A stretch of DNA of 64,000 nucleotides, taken from contig PBAL01000020.1 of NCBI GenBank assembly GCA_002715965.1, positions 98,861-162,860 of the forward strand. Direction: 5' to 3'. Numbering within the stretch: position 1 is the first letter of the stretch; every line of letters begins with the position of its first letter. The stretch is from Verrucomicrobiales bacterium (GTDB lineage Bacteria > Verrucomicrobiota > Verrucomicrobiia > Limisphaerales > JAYPXF01). Position numbers and translations under genes: made by a program. The notes under the pieces were generated by a model. That model was not told where the DNA came from. It saw only the letters and a program-made list of their open reading frames with translations, and did not search any database. Positions 51,586 through 60,803 of the stretch are shown here, one piece after another.

Positions 51586-52785
51586 ATGATACGTCCAAAG
51601 AACGTGCACTTCTTGACGTCATCGCGAAGCACCGGTCGTTGGATTCTTGCCGGCATGCTCCTGAGTATCTGTCTCTCCGTGAGTGTTCAGGCCGCGCTCA
51701 ACTGCATCGTTTGTGACAAGACGCCACTCGTCGGCCGTTATTGGAAACACCCGCATGGCGAGCTTTGTCCGGATTGCTACCGCATCGACACCCGATGCGA
51801 TGTCTGCCAACTCCCGATCAAGAAGGATTTTATCAAGACCAAGGACGGGCGTTACATCTGTAAGTTTGAAAAGGACGATGTCGTCATAGATGAAGAACTC
51901 GCGAAGGTGATTTTCAAGAGCGCGGTCTCATCAGTGCTCTACGTATCCTCACAACAGATGCGCTTGCGCGGTCCCTATCCCGATGTGCGGATGTTTGATA
52001 TAGATTATTGGAATGACAACGGTTCGGCGCGCATGCCGGGGAAGATGCGACGAGGCGGTTTTTCCCAGACGCGTTCGATCGGAAATCGCTACACGCACAA
52101 CGTCATTCTGTTGAGTGGTTTGCCCAAGGACGAACTCATCAGCGTGTCTGCCCACGAATACACGCACTTGTGGATCAATGAAAACCGCCCGGAATCTCGC
52201 AACATCGAAACCGATACGCTTGAGGGAATCTGTGAACTGGTCGCCTACAAGGTCTGCGAACGTGCCGGGTTTACGAATCAACTCTCTCGGATTGTGAAAA
52301 ACCCCTACACCAAGGGCCGCATTCTGGACGCATTGGAATCCTCCAAGCGGATGGGCTTTGCAGACGTCCTCAACTGGGTCAAGCGGGGCAATGGTGAGAG
52401 GCTTCCGTATCGCGGCAGCGCGATGACCACCCGGTCGGTTCCGCGTCCGACGCCAACCACGCGTCCCTCACCACCCGGTCCCAGCCGGCCGAATCGCCCG
52501 GTGAACTCCGCCCGCTCGACACCGCCTCCCGCACCCAACCGTGCAACACCGGCACGCCCGACTCCGACGAATTCCACTGACTCCGGAATTCGGCTCACCT
52601 CCATAGCCCGGACATCACGCGGATTTCGCGCGGAGATCAACGGTGTTCAATTCTATCAGGGCGATCTCAAGCGCATCAGCATCCAGGGGCGGCTGGCCAA
52701 CCTGCAGTGTATTGAGGTGACCGGCCGCAGCGTGATGTTCAGCATCAATCGCGAGCGTCCGTTGAAGCTGGAGTTGTCTCGCTGA
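51586..52785 (+). CDS. Secreted LIM-type zinc / DA1-like metallopeptidase
   Basis: The 399-residue protein starts with a signal/anchor (GRWILAGMLLSICLSVSVQA). It has LIM-like zinc pairs C40IVC43, C61PDC64 and C71DVC74, then a DA1-like peptidase core. The HExxH motif is H190EYTH194 (SAHEYTHLWINENRP), with a third ligand probably Glu in EGICELVAY. A Pro/Thr-rich linker (about 285-335) leads to a small C-terminal beta domain (YQGDLKRISIQGRLANLQ). Plant DA1 peptidases cleave growth regulators; the bacterial role is unknown. It is wedged between thiH (12-base gap) and thiS (one-base overlap), which is odd for an exported protein. Confidence 0.8.
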   Translation: MIRPKNVHFLTSSRSTGRWILAGMLLSICLSVSVQAALNCIVCDKTPLVGRYWKHPHGELCPDCYRIDTRCDVCQLPIKKDFIKTKDGRYICKFEKDDVVIDEELAKVIFKSAVSSVLYVSSQQMRLRGPYPDVRMFDIDYWNDNGSARMPGKMRRGGFSQTRSIGNRYTHNVILLSGLPKDELISVSAHEYTHLWINENRPESRNIETDTLEGICELVAYKVCERAGFTNQLSRIVKNPYTKGRILDALESSKRMGFADVLNWVKRGNGERLPYRGSAMTTRSVPRPTPTTRPSPPGPSRPNRPVNSARSTPPPAPNRATPARPTPTNSTDSGIRLTSIARTSRGFRAEINGVQFYQGDLKRISIQGRLANLQCIEVTGRSVMFSINRERPLKLELSR

Positions 52786-52988
52786 TGCCGGTGGTCATCG
52801 CCAATGGGGAGGAATGTGAGGCGGCTCTTCCGTGCAGTGTTGAGCAATTCCTGGTGGCGCAAAACCAACTCCCGAAGAGTGTGGTTGTGGAATTGAACGG
52901 GGAGGCGATTGCGCCTTCGGAGTTTGGAAAACGCGAGCTGTCGGAAGGGGATCGGCTGGAGATCGTTCGGATCGTCGCGGGAGGGTGA
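52785..52988 (+). CDS. thiS: Sulfur-carrier protein ThiS
   Basis: The 67-residue ubiquitin-fold protein reads VVIANGEECEAALPCSVEQF, with VVVELNGEAI in the middle and the conserved VRIVAGG ending. The C-terminal Gly-Gly is adenylated and thiocarboxylated to donate sulfur for the thiazole of thiamin. The ATG overlaps the stop of the DA1-like gene (TGATG), giving translational coupling. With thiH it marks a partial thiazole operon. Confidence 0.93.
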   Translation: MPVVIANGEECEAALPCSVEQFLVAQNQLPKSVVVELNGEAIAPSEFGKRELSEGDRLEIVRIVAGG

Positions 52989-53035
52989 CGTTTTACGAAT
53001 GATTCGAATTACGAATTACGTAACGCTTCGTTCTG

Positions 53036-54397
53036 CTAATCCAACAAATTCTTCATCGCGCTGTTGAGGATGTCTTCCACGGATGGATCCACGCGGGAGA
53101 CGCGGCCGGTTTCGTAGCCGCCTTGGGTGTATGAGATCCGATCACCGATGTAGCCGGGGGAATACTGGCCGTAGGCGGCCATTGCCACAAACAGGTTGGG
53201 AGCCATCTTCTGCGCCCCGAGTTGGTATTCCACGAAGAGTTCGCCGGGCATGTAAAGGATGCGCGCTTTGGCGACGCGAAGGCAGTTGAGGTTGATCTTG
53301 TGACCGGCTTTGGTTCGGCGAAGGAAGACCAGGTCGCGCGCGGCGAATCGACGGGTGGTGGCGCGTTCCTTGGGATTGTTATAGAGCGGTAGGCGTGATT
53401 CCTCGGAGATCGTCTTGCGCACGGGGAGTGACACCGGCTCGTACTCCCATCCGATGTCCTTGCTGCTTACCTTGAACTTCTCTTGATTCTTCCATGCGGT
53501 TCTCATCCCAGCAGCGAGTCGTTTGGCCAGGATGGGGCGGAGTTCAGGGGATCCGTTGTTATATTTTCCGGCACCGACATTTCCGCCGGCGCCGGCGAAG
53601 TGAACGTGCATGGCTTCGGGAATCTCTTCACCCATGATGGAGCGGGCCATTCCCGGAAAATCCGGATTCACGCCACCACGGCCATAGTAGCTTTGGGGAT
53701 GGGTTGCATAGTGCGTCAAGCCGGCCACCGGTTTGTCGCCGTTCCAGAACGCGATCAGCTTGACCATCGGATCGATCACTCCTTCGGGCGCTGCGATTGC
53801 CGCAGGATTTCGCGACGAACTGTAGCGCACGATCTTCACCCTGCCGTTGTCACCGAGGATACGTCGGTTCGATGCCACTTTTTCAACCTTGCCCTGGCCC
53901 AATCCGACGTGGGTGACCGGCTTCGTGTGCTTGAGCGATTCCTTCACTGCGTGTGCCACGTTGATGATCGCTTTTTGAGCGAAGGCGGGGTCGAACATCG
54001 ATCCGCCCAAGCCGATGGTCTTCAGGAGTTCCTCCGTGCTGTAGTCCGCAGCAGGGGCGTCGTGTTGGTGGAGGGTGTGGACGGTGACCCGATCCGCCGT
54101 AGTCCCGGCGGCTTTCGCCAAAGCAGTGCAATACTCATCGTGGGCAGCGTTTCCGATGCCCACCCAATCGAAGGCGCAGAGCACGATCGGTTTGCCGCTT
54201 CCGAGAATGACGATGCCCCGCGCAGACAAGGGAGCTTCGATCTTCTTGACCGGCGTAATGCTGCCATTGCAAAGCGGAGCACCGATGGGTGGGGTTACGT
54301 CAGCATCAAAGACGGCGATGCGGAGTTCGGCGTGAAGCGAGAAAGATGCGACGAACAGAAAAACGGATGTGAGCAGACGTTGGGTTGAGAGGCGCAT
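53036..54397 (-). CDS. Secreted neutral/alkaline ceramidase-like protein
   Basis: From ATG 54397 the protein has 453 residues with a signal peptide (MRLSTQRLLTSVFLFVASFSL). Its opening AVFDADVTPPIGAPLCNGSI and segments such as VTVHTLHQHDAPA, THYATHPQSYYGRGGVNPDF and HVHFAGAGGNVGAGKYN resemble the ceramidase alkaline-type N-domain. His residues in HTLHQHDAP and THYATHP are likely zinc ligands. PVC genomes have many such proteins; hydrolysis of an amide in an extracellular lipid or sugar is possible. The in-frame extension to 54436 was rejected. It has no linked partner. Confidence 0.82.
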   Translation of the reverse strand: MRLSTQRLLTSVFLFVASFSLHAELRIAVFDADVTPPIGAPLCNGSITPVKKIEAPLSARGIVILGSGKPIVLCAFDWVGIGNAAHDEYCTALAKAAGTTADRVTVHTLHQHDAPAADYSTEELLKTIGLGGSMFDPAFAQKAIINVAHAVKESLKHTKPVTHVGLGQGKVEKVASNRRILGDNGRVKIVRYSSSRNPAAIAAPEGVIDPMVKLIAFWNGDKPVAGLTHYATHPQSYYGRGGVNPDFPGMARSIMGEEIPEAMHVHFAGAGGNVGAGKYNNGSPELRPILAKRLAAGMRTAWKNQEKFKVSSKDIGWEYEPVSLPVRKTISEESRLPLYNNPKERATTRRFAARDLVFLRRTKAGHKINLNCLRVAKARILYMPGELFVEYQLGAQKMAPNLFVAMAAYGQYSPGYIGDRISYTQGGYETGRVSRVDPSVEDILNSAMKNLLD

Positions 54398-54533
54398 TGG
54401 GAGAGGTTGCAGCGGGGCGCTGTTCAAGGCAAGCACCTGAGGTCTGTTTACCGCCCCACTTGCGGTCGAATTTAATCAACTTGCGCAATGGTGTTTCATG
54501 AGGTCATGGAGACCTTCGGTCGAAGAGGTGAAA

Positions 54534-54547
54534 CGGTCGGGAGACCG
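54534..54547. repeat. Short palindrome in gap between ceramidase-like and fusion genes
   Basis: CGGTCGGGAGACCG forms a 5-bp stem with a GGGA loop in the 219-base gap 54398-54616, which has no gene. The same GGTCGGGAGAC text occurs at 29070, so it is a dispersed repeat. Confidence 0.45.
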
Positions 54548-54616
54548 CTCCACAACGGCTGGTTATCTTCTGCTGTCGCTGCGCTCGTCGCTTGCGGCTA
54601 CGACTGTTGGTCGAGG

Positions 54617-57600
54617 CTACTTCTTAAGGGAGAGCAAATAAGCGAGTAGATCAGCGGCTTCCTGCTCGGTCATCAGGTGAATGAGACCTTCGGGCATGAG
54701 GGAGAGGGATTGGGGTTTGTTGCTCTTGATCTGCTCGTGATCGACGCGCTGGGTTTGTCCGGTCGCGAGTTTGAGTTCGATAAACTTGTCGGTTCGTTGA
54801 GCAATGAAGCCGGTGTGGATTTCGCCGGCCCTTGTTTCCACGTTCCAGACCTGATACTCGGGGGCGATGGTCTTGGATGGGTGGATCAGGCTTTGGAGAA
54901 GTTGGGCGCGGTTGAGACGTTTGCCAACGTCGCCGAGGTTCGGTCCGAGATTGCGGCCGGTGTTGTTGAGTTGATGGCAGGCGAGGCAGGTGGCGAGTTT
55001 GCCGGTGTAGGTCAGCATGTTGGCGCCTGATTTGGGATTGCCGCGCAGGGTGAGGATTCGTGCCGGATCCCTCGTGCGTGCGGGACGCTCAGTCGGTGAA
55101 CGGAAGCGATCGAACAGTGCACGGATGTTGTGATCGGTTGATGCCAACCCGTTATTGGTGGCTTCCTTTGATTTTGCCTTGCCCAAGGCACCGGTGGCGA
55201 CTTCATGCGCGAGTTGCATGGCGGACGATGTATTGGACAAATCTGCTTTGGTTGGAGTTGTTGAATGGGCGGGCAACGCTGCCACCCAATCCCACAACAG
55301 TTTCGCGCCGTTCGGATCGACTTCCCGTGGACCGATCGGGGGCATGTGGCTCGCGCCGATGGCGCTGACGCGATAATTGAGGACCGATTGTTCCGGATGG
55401 CCGGGGACTATGACGCTGGCTTTCGTCAGTCCGAAGTCTCCGCGGGTCGGCGATTGAAAGACGGTGAACGACTCCGAGATCTGACGTTCGAAATTCACTT
55501 CGAGCGGTGCAGTTCCACCGCCGTGACGACGATGGCAATGCGCGCAATTGGCATGCAGCCATGAGCGGGCGCGGGTTTGCAAGGAACCCCCTTGGCGGCT
55601 GGATTGAATTTGGCCGCTCCGGTTTTGGTGAAAGAAGTCTGTGTTCGCGAGGCCAAGCGCGACGGCGATCTCGCGCGCGGGTTGGTTGGTGAATCCCGCG
55701 AATCCAGAGAGCTGCATCGGTTCGAACGCCGGAGTGAACTTGTTCCACATGTTATGGCAGCGCATGCATTCAGCGCGGCTGGGGATGCGGTAACGATGGC
55801 CTCCGCGCCAGGCACGCGGGTTCACGTCGAACTCGGTGCCTTCCGCGTCCACCAATTCCGCGTCGCTTCCTGATTCGTTCCATTGGTAACTATAGCCGTT
55901 CCAGGCATTCCCATCGTAATGGAGCACCTGGGTTTCGACCGGTTTCTTTCCAACGCGGATCGTCTTGGCGAGAACCGAGTCGGGCGGCCAGGTGGTGTCG
56001 GTGCGCCGAATCCGTCCGCCTTGATATTGAATCCGCGTGTGAACGGATTCGCGATCGGGAAGCGCGACATATCGAATGGACTGGGCGCCGTCGTGCCACA
56101 TGGGTTCGTGGATCGCGAAGGGATAGACGCCGGGATTTGGTTCCTGTTCGGAGGTGTTCGCAAAGAGTCCGGTTTCGCTCAGCTTGCGGGGGAACTTCGA
56201 GGGTTGGCTGGCACGGGGATTTGGAATGAGGCGATAGATCTCCGATTCCGGACCGTAGTTGATGTAATAAAGTTCACGCTCGTTTCCAACGCCGAAGGTG
56301 GCGATGCGATGCGGGGTATCGGCAATCTCGATGTGTTCGGTCACTTGTCCGCCCTCGTGGCGAAGTGACCAGATCTTTCCAGTTTCGTAGTCGCCGTAAA
56401 TGTACGCGCCGCGGAGTTTCTCCAGTCGCGTCCCGCGGTATTCGTAACCGCCTGTCATGGATGCGGCTTCGGTGTGCCGGTGCGCTGCGACAGGTGGTGA
56501 GATGGGTGCGAGTTGGCTCGCGCTTTCGGGTCGAATCGGATTGCTGGCTTCCATCGCGCTCCATCCGTAATTCCCGCCTTTTTCGATCAGGTGAATCATT
56601 TCCCACAACTCCCAGCCGACATCGCCCAGCCAGAGACGACCACGCGAATCAAAGCTCATCTTCCACGGGTTGCGAAAGCCGAAGGCCCAGATTTCAGGGC
56701 GCACATTCTTGCGTCCCACATAGGGGTTATCGCTTGGGACACGATAGGCCTTACCCTTGTCCGCATGATTGACGTCGATGCGCAGGACGGCGGCCAACAG
56801 GTCGGAGTTGTCCTGCCCGGTGTTTAGTCCATCAGGCGGGTTCGGTGCAGTGGCATCACCGGTTGAAACGTACAGCATGCCGTCGGGGCCGAATTGAAGA
56901 TTCGCACCGTTGTGCCCGCCGCTTCGCCAGGTAAGAAGCAGCTCTTCAGTATTCGGCAGAATTCGAGGCGGGCCGTTCTTCAAAGTGAACTTGAATCGTG
57001 AGAGACGAGTTCCGGCTTCCTGATCGCCTGCGCGGGTATAGGCAAGGAAGACCTGGCTGTTTGTCTTCCATTTCGGATGGAAGACGAGTCCGTATGCGTT
57101 GCCTGTTTTCGGATGCAGTTGCTTTAGATCGATGAAGAGATTCAGTTCCGGATCGCTTGCCTTCTCAACGAACGACCAAACCTTTCCTTGTCGCGTCATG
57201 ACGAAGAGACGTCCGTCGAGTGCGATCATTTCCAGTCCGTCACGGATCTTCAGGTTCGGGAAGACTCGCTCGGCGATGTACGGCTTGGGAGGTTCGGGCG
57301 AACCTTTGATGCGGGACTTCGTCCATGGTTCGCGGGCAGGCGGTTTGGGACAAGGATTCGAGAATGGCGGTTGGCCGCCTTGCCATTCCCCCTTCGCCGG
57401 ATGTTCTGTTTGAACATATTTCTTCAACAGGTCCACCACGGCGTCCTTGCTCCTGTCGACATGCAGCTCGAACCAGTATCCCTCGTGTCCGGTCTTGGCC
57501 ACCCGGATGCCGGCGCCGAGGCGGCCGCGATGATCGCCACCCGCACAATCCGCTGCGACCAAAGCCGCCATCAATCGGTCGGTCAGGCTTCCACGTGTTT

Positions 57601-58105
57601 CCTCGTAAGCTTCCGCCATCGCCTCGACCACCTCACGTCCGGCCAAGGTGTTTCCCTGGCATGAGTAAAACTTCCCGCTCATGGAGCCCCAGTAAATGCC
57701 AGCCGGATCGGCGTCTGACGGATTGCGATTCGCAGCGCGCCCCTTCATGTCGATGATCGCGAGCTGACGCTTTCCCTCTCGCTTGTCGTCCTTCAGCAGG
57801 ATCGACAGGACCTCTTCGGGCCCATGGCCGGCTTCCAACAGGTCCAGCGCCTTTTCACCCCACTTGCGTTGCGACCAATGTTGAGTGCAGAACGCCCCCA
57901 CACCCGCCCGCACGTACGGCACGACCTTTCCGACCGCCGGATAGCGGCTGGCCACCGCAGCGCCGCACTCTCCCGTCTTCGGATCGACGGCAACGATGGA
58001 GAAGGTGGCGATGACGGCATCATCCGGCTGCAGTTCCTCTGCACATCCGATTGAACCACCGAGTAAGCAGAGCGCGACAAGGAAGCTTTCGCGAAACGAT
58101 CTCAT
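54617..58105 (-). CDS. DUF1028 - sugar dehydrogenase - multihaem fusion protein
   Basis: From ATG 58105 the protein has 1162 residues with a signal peptide (FRESFLVALCLLGGSIGCAE). Residues about 25-210 are a DUF1028 domain (ATFSIVAVDPKTGECGAAVA, GAFCTQHWSQRKWGEKALD). A glucose/sorbosone-dehydrogenase-like propeller follows (about 270-610, with GHNGANLQFGPDGMLYVSTG, IWAFGFRNPWKMSFDSRGR). A haem region has CMRCH (about 780) and CAHCH (about 853). The C-terminal TIGR02603 haem domain has CLACH (about 1040) and the SLMPEGLIHLM motif. The four-part fusion of an Ntn-like hydrolase with a PQQ-type dehydrogenase and haem modules is unusual. It probably oxidises a sugar in the periplasm. Confidence 0.88.
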   Translation of the reverse strand: MRSFRESFLVALCLLGGSIGCAEELQPDDAVIATFSIVAVDPKTGECGAAVASRYPAVGKVVPYVRAGVGAFCTQHWSQRKWGEKALDLLEAGHGPEEVLSILLKDDKREGKRQLAIIDMKGRAANRNPSDADPAGIYWGSMSGKFYSCQGNTLAGREVVEAMAEAYEETRGSLTDRLMAALVAADCAGGDHRGRLGAGIRVAKTGHEGYWFELHVDRSKDAVVDLLKKYVQTEHPAKGEWQGGQPPFSNPCPKPPAREPWTKSRIKGSPEPPKPYIAERVFPNLKIRDGLEMIALDGRLFVMTRQGKVWSFVEKASDPELNLFIDLKQLHPKTGNAYGLVFHPKWKTNSQVFLAYTRAGDQEAGTRLSRFKFTLKNGPPRILPNTEELLLTWRSGGHNGANLQFGPDGMLYVSTGDATAPNPPDGLNTGQDNSDLLAAVLRIDVNHADKGKAYRVPSDNPYVGRKNVRPEIWAFGFRNPWKMSFDSRGRLWLGDVGWELWEMIHLIEKGGNYGWSAMEASNPIRPESASQLAPISPPVAAHRHTEAASMTGGYEYRGTRLEKLRGAYIYGDYETGKIWSLRHEGGQVTEHIEIADTPHRIATFGVGNERELYYINYGPESEIYRLIPNPRASQPSKFPRKLSETGLFANTSEQEPNPGVYPFAIHEPMWHDGAQSIRYVALPDRESVHTRIQYQGGRIRRTDTTWPPDSVLAKTIRVGKKPVETQVLHYDGNAWNGYSYQWNESGSDAELVDAEGTEFDVNPRAWRGGHRYRIPSRAECMRCHNMWNKFTPAFEPMQLSGFAGFTNQPAREIAVALGLANTDFFHQNRSGQIQSSRQGGSLQTRARSWLHANCAHCHRRHGGGTAPLEVNFERQISESFTVFQSPTRGDFGLTKASVIVPGHPEQSVLNYRVSAIGASHMPPIGPREVDPNGAKLLWDWVAALPAHSTTPTKADLSNTSSAMQLAHEVATGALGKAKSKEATNNGLASTDHNIRALFDRFRSPTERPARTRDPARILTLRGNPKSGANMLTYTGKLATCLACHQLNNTGRNLGPNLGDVGKRLNRAQLLQSLIHPSKTIAPEYQVWNVETRAGEIHTGFIAQRTDKFIELKLATGQTQRVDHEQIKSNKPQSLSLMPEGLIHLMTEQEAADLLAYLLSLKK

Positions 58106-58201
58106 GGGCTGAGCCGGGAAGATGACACCAGATGGCTGGCGATCCAAGCCCCGCAATTCCTTGACACAGCCCGGCTCAATTCGCTTTCTCTTCGTCAAAT
58201 T

Positions 58202-58831
58202 ATGAACAAATCCATTCGCACTCTTCTTGTTGCCACCGCACTCATCGCCTTCGCCAATCATTCAACTGCGGCCGACCTGCTCGCCAAGGGGCTCAAGGCT
58301 TGGAACCTGCAGAAGAAAGGCGCGTGGGAATTGAAAGACGGCGTGCTCAGTCCTTCCGAGAAACCGGGCGGATATATCTGGAGCAAGAAATCGTATGGGG
58401 ATTGCGAAGTTTCCTTGGACTACAAGACCTCGGAGAAATGCAACAGTGGGCTTTTCTTCCGAACGGATCCCAAGAACGCGGTGCAGGGTGGATTCGAAAT
58501 TCAGATCGCGTCCGATGGTCTTTACAGCGGAAAGCATATTGTGGGTGCGCTTTACGATGCGAAGGAGCCATCCGCGGCAGCCGGAAAACCGGACGGTGAA
58601 TGGAATACCATGGTGTTGACCTGCAAGGGGCCGAAGATCAGCGTGGTGCTCAATGGCAAGAAGGTCCTCAACGTGAACATCGATGACTGGGATACGGGCA
58701 ACAAAAATCCGGACGGTTCGAAGAACAAGTTCAAGACGGCGCTTAAAGATTTGCCGCGAACGGGCAAGCTTGGATTGCAGTATCACGGCCATCCCGTTTG
58801 GTTTCGGAATATCAAGGTGAAGAATCTGTGA
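58202..58831 (+). CDS. DUF1080 / 3-keto-disaccharide hydrolase-type secreted protein
   Basis: The 209-residue protein has a signal peptide (1-23) and a concanavalin-like DUF1080 domain. KPGGYIWSKKSYGDCEVSLDYK, CNSGLFFRTDP, GFEIQIASD and the ending LGLQYHGHPVWFRNIKVKNL are the family hallmarks. DUF1080 domains include 3-keto-glucoside hydrolases and related sugar-binding proteins, frequent in Planctomycetes and Verrucomicrobia. It is divergent from the fusion gene, with 96 bases between starts, so they may share regulation. Confidence 0.9.
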   Translation: MNKSIRTLLVATALIAFANHSTAADLLAKGLKAWNLQKKGAWELKDGVLSPSEKPGGYIWSKKSYGDCEVSLDYKTSEKCNSGLFFRTDPKNAVQGGFEIQIASDGLYSGKHIVGALYDAKEPSAAAGKPDGEWNTMVLTCKGPKISVVLNGKKVLNVNIDDWDTGNKNPDGSKNKFKTALKDLPRTGKLGLQYHGHPVWFRNIKVKNL

Positions 58832-59175
58832 GTTAGTGCTCACTTGAGACGTGTAGCGCCGTAGCGCAAATAGCTGTGGTTGCAGCCGCGTAACGGCAAG
58901 GCCACGGTACATGCCAGACACCATTCAGCCACGTAGTGGCGACCCGGTCGTGACTCCACTGCGCGGCTGAATTCTGTTCGTTCTTATCCGTGGGCTCGCC
59001 TCGCTCTCCCACGGCTGTTCATGTGAAGGCGCTACGCGCTGTTTCGGCCACCGGCGGTTTCGGGTCCGTATTATGCTGAGTGAAAATGTGGTTTTACTGA
59101 GATTTCTTTAAACGGTCTCAGCCTCCGTCCCGTCTAAATCCCCATTCCGTCGCGGAGCACCCGCGATCCCGCATC
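58832..59175. repeat. Intergenic region with several hairpin repeats
   Basis: This 344-base gap has no gene. Hairpins include GCCACGTAGTGGC (58928-58940), ATTCAGCC/GGCTGAAT (58923 and 58965) and CCGTGGG/CCCACGG (58988 and 59008). AGCGCCGTAGCGC lies near 58855. The density fits a cluster of dispersed repeats. Confidence 0.55.
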
Positions 59176-60045
59176 ATGAGTGCCGATGAGCGAAAGCGAG
59201 TCATCCTCATCACCGGTGCCTCCACCGGAATCGGGCTTGCCTTGTGCCGCGCACTGTCGAAGGACGATACGTACATCACCATCGCAACGGCACGCCCGAC
59301 TTCATTGAAGCGTTTTGGCGACGCGGAGTTGAATGAGAGCGAGCACTTCATCATTCGTTCGCACGACGTGACCTGTCCGGGACATGCGAGTTCACCGTTC
59401 GATGAGATTGAAGATCGCTGGGGTGGTGTCGATATCCTGGTCAAACAACGCGGGCGTTTCTTATCGAGCCGTTCAGGAACATCTCGAAGAAAAGGATGAG
59501 GTCGAACAATTTGCGGTGAATTACTTCGGTCCGATGAAACTGGTTCGACGCGTTCTTCCCCTTCATGCGCAACCAACACTGGGGATGTATCATCATCGTT
59601 TCATAGGTCGGTGGGATGATTGGCCATGCCGACCAGGTCCGTTTACAGCGCGTCCAAGTTCGCGTTGGAAGGCGCGTCCGAGGGGCTTTGGTATGAGCTT
59701 CGTCCTTGGAACATCCACGTGAGTCTGGTGCAGCCGGGTTTCATTAATTCAGACGGCTTCGAACACGTCCGCCTCACTCTACGCGGACGCATTGCCAGCC
59801 TGAAGGAGAACGAGGATTACCACGCGCATTACGAATACATGGGTGAGTTCATCAAGCGACACATGCGTCGCGCCTGGGCTACACCTGAATCGGTCGCGGG
59901 CAAGATACTCTCGGCGATTCGTTCTTTACGGCCACCGCTGCGCGTTCCAGCGACGATCGATGCGCGGCTGTTTTCCATCCTGCGCCGTATCCTGCCGCGC
60001 CGCGTCTACCACCATTTCCTCTGTTGCTGTTCGCAGTGGGGTTGA
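59176..60045 (+). pseudogene. Short-chain dehydrogenase/reductase with three frameshifts and a stop
   Basis: An SDR is recognisable but broken. The NAD(P)-binding VILITGASTGIGLAL is in frame 1. NNAGVSYRAVQEHLEE follows after a +1 shift at about 59443 (an extra A in TCAAACAACG). MRNQHWGCIIIVS follows after a second +1 shift near the CCCC run at 59558. A TAG at 59604 stands where Ser of VSSVGG is expected, and the catalytic SVYSASKFALEG comes after a third +1 shift near 59635. All shifts are insertions. It is probably a decayed gene; assembly error is the alternative. Confidence 0.75.
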
Positions 60046-60106
60046 GATTTTCGTGTCGGCGAAGCTTTCGCATTCCCATTTGAACAATTCGCCATACATT
60101 TCGCGC

Positions 60107-60799
60107 ATGAGCGAATCCCCATTGCTGCGCTTACAGGACGTCGAGATGGAATACGCCTCCACTGAGGGGGGCGAGAAGCTGTCGGTATTGCGCGGTGTGA
60201 ATCTTGAAATTTCCTCGGCAGAAACGATCTCGATTGTGGGTCCATCCGGTTCCGGAAAGAGCACCTTGCTGAACATCATCGGCACGCTGGACATGCCTTC
60301 GAAAGGATCAGTGGAACTCGAAGGCCAGGATTTGACAAATCTCGGGGATGAGGATCTTGCCACACTTCGCAATGAGAAGATTGGCTTTATATTTCAGTCA
60401 CATCATTTGCTGCCGCAATGCACCGTGCTCGAAAACGTTCTTGTGCCGACGATTCCCTCGGGCAAGAACGATGAGGCAGCCGTCAAGCGGGCCAGGCGCC
60501 TGCTGGAGCGCGTGGGTTTGCAGGAACGGCTCCATCACCGGCCGGGCCAATTGTCCGGTGGCGAACGTCAACGTGTGGCCGTGGTTCGCGCCTTGATCAA
60601 TGCGCCTCGACTGGTGCTGGCGGACGAACCGACCGGTGCGCTCGATCGTTCCTCAGCGGAAAACCTGGGCGCGTTGTTGTTGGAACTGAACAAGGAAGAA
60701 AACGTCACCTTCATCGTGGTCACGCATTCGCTGGAACTGGCGAAGAAGATGGGGCGGGCCTATGAATTGATCGACGGAAAGCTGGTCGAATCCAAGTAG
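60107..60799 (+). CDS. ABC transporter ATPase (LolD/MacB family), second system
   Basis: From ATG 60107 the 230-residue ATPase has Walker [11 protein letters not shown]-loop FIFQSHHLLPQ, signature LSGGERQR, Walker B LVLADEPTGALD and switch His in VVTHSLEL. An upstream in-frame extension overlaps the SDR pseudogene and is not credible. A very large FtsX-like permease follows four bases later. The pair forms an exporter or lipoprotein-release system distinct from the one at 13816-16980. Confidence 0.93.
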   Translation: MSESPLLRLQDVEMEYASTEGGEKLSVLRGVNLEISSAETISIVGPSGSGKSTLLNIIGTLDMPSKGSVELEGQDLTNLGDEDLATLRNEKIGFIFQSHHLLPQCTVLENVLVPTIPSGKNDEAAVKRARRLLERVGLQERLHHRPGQLSGGERQRVAVVRALINAPRLVLADEPTGALDRSSAENLGALLLELNKEENVTFIVVTHSLELAKKMGRAYELIDGKLVESK

Positions 60800-60803
60800 C
60801 GCG

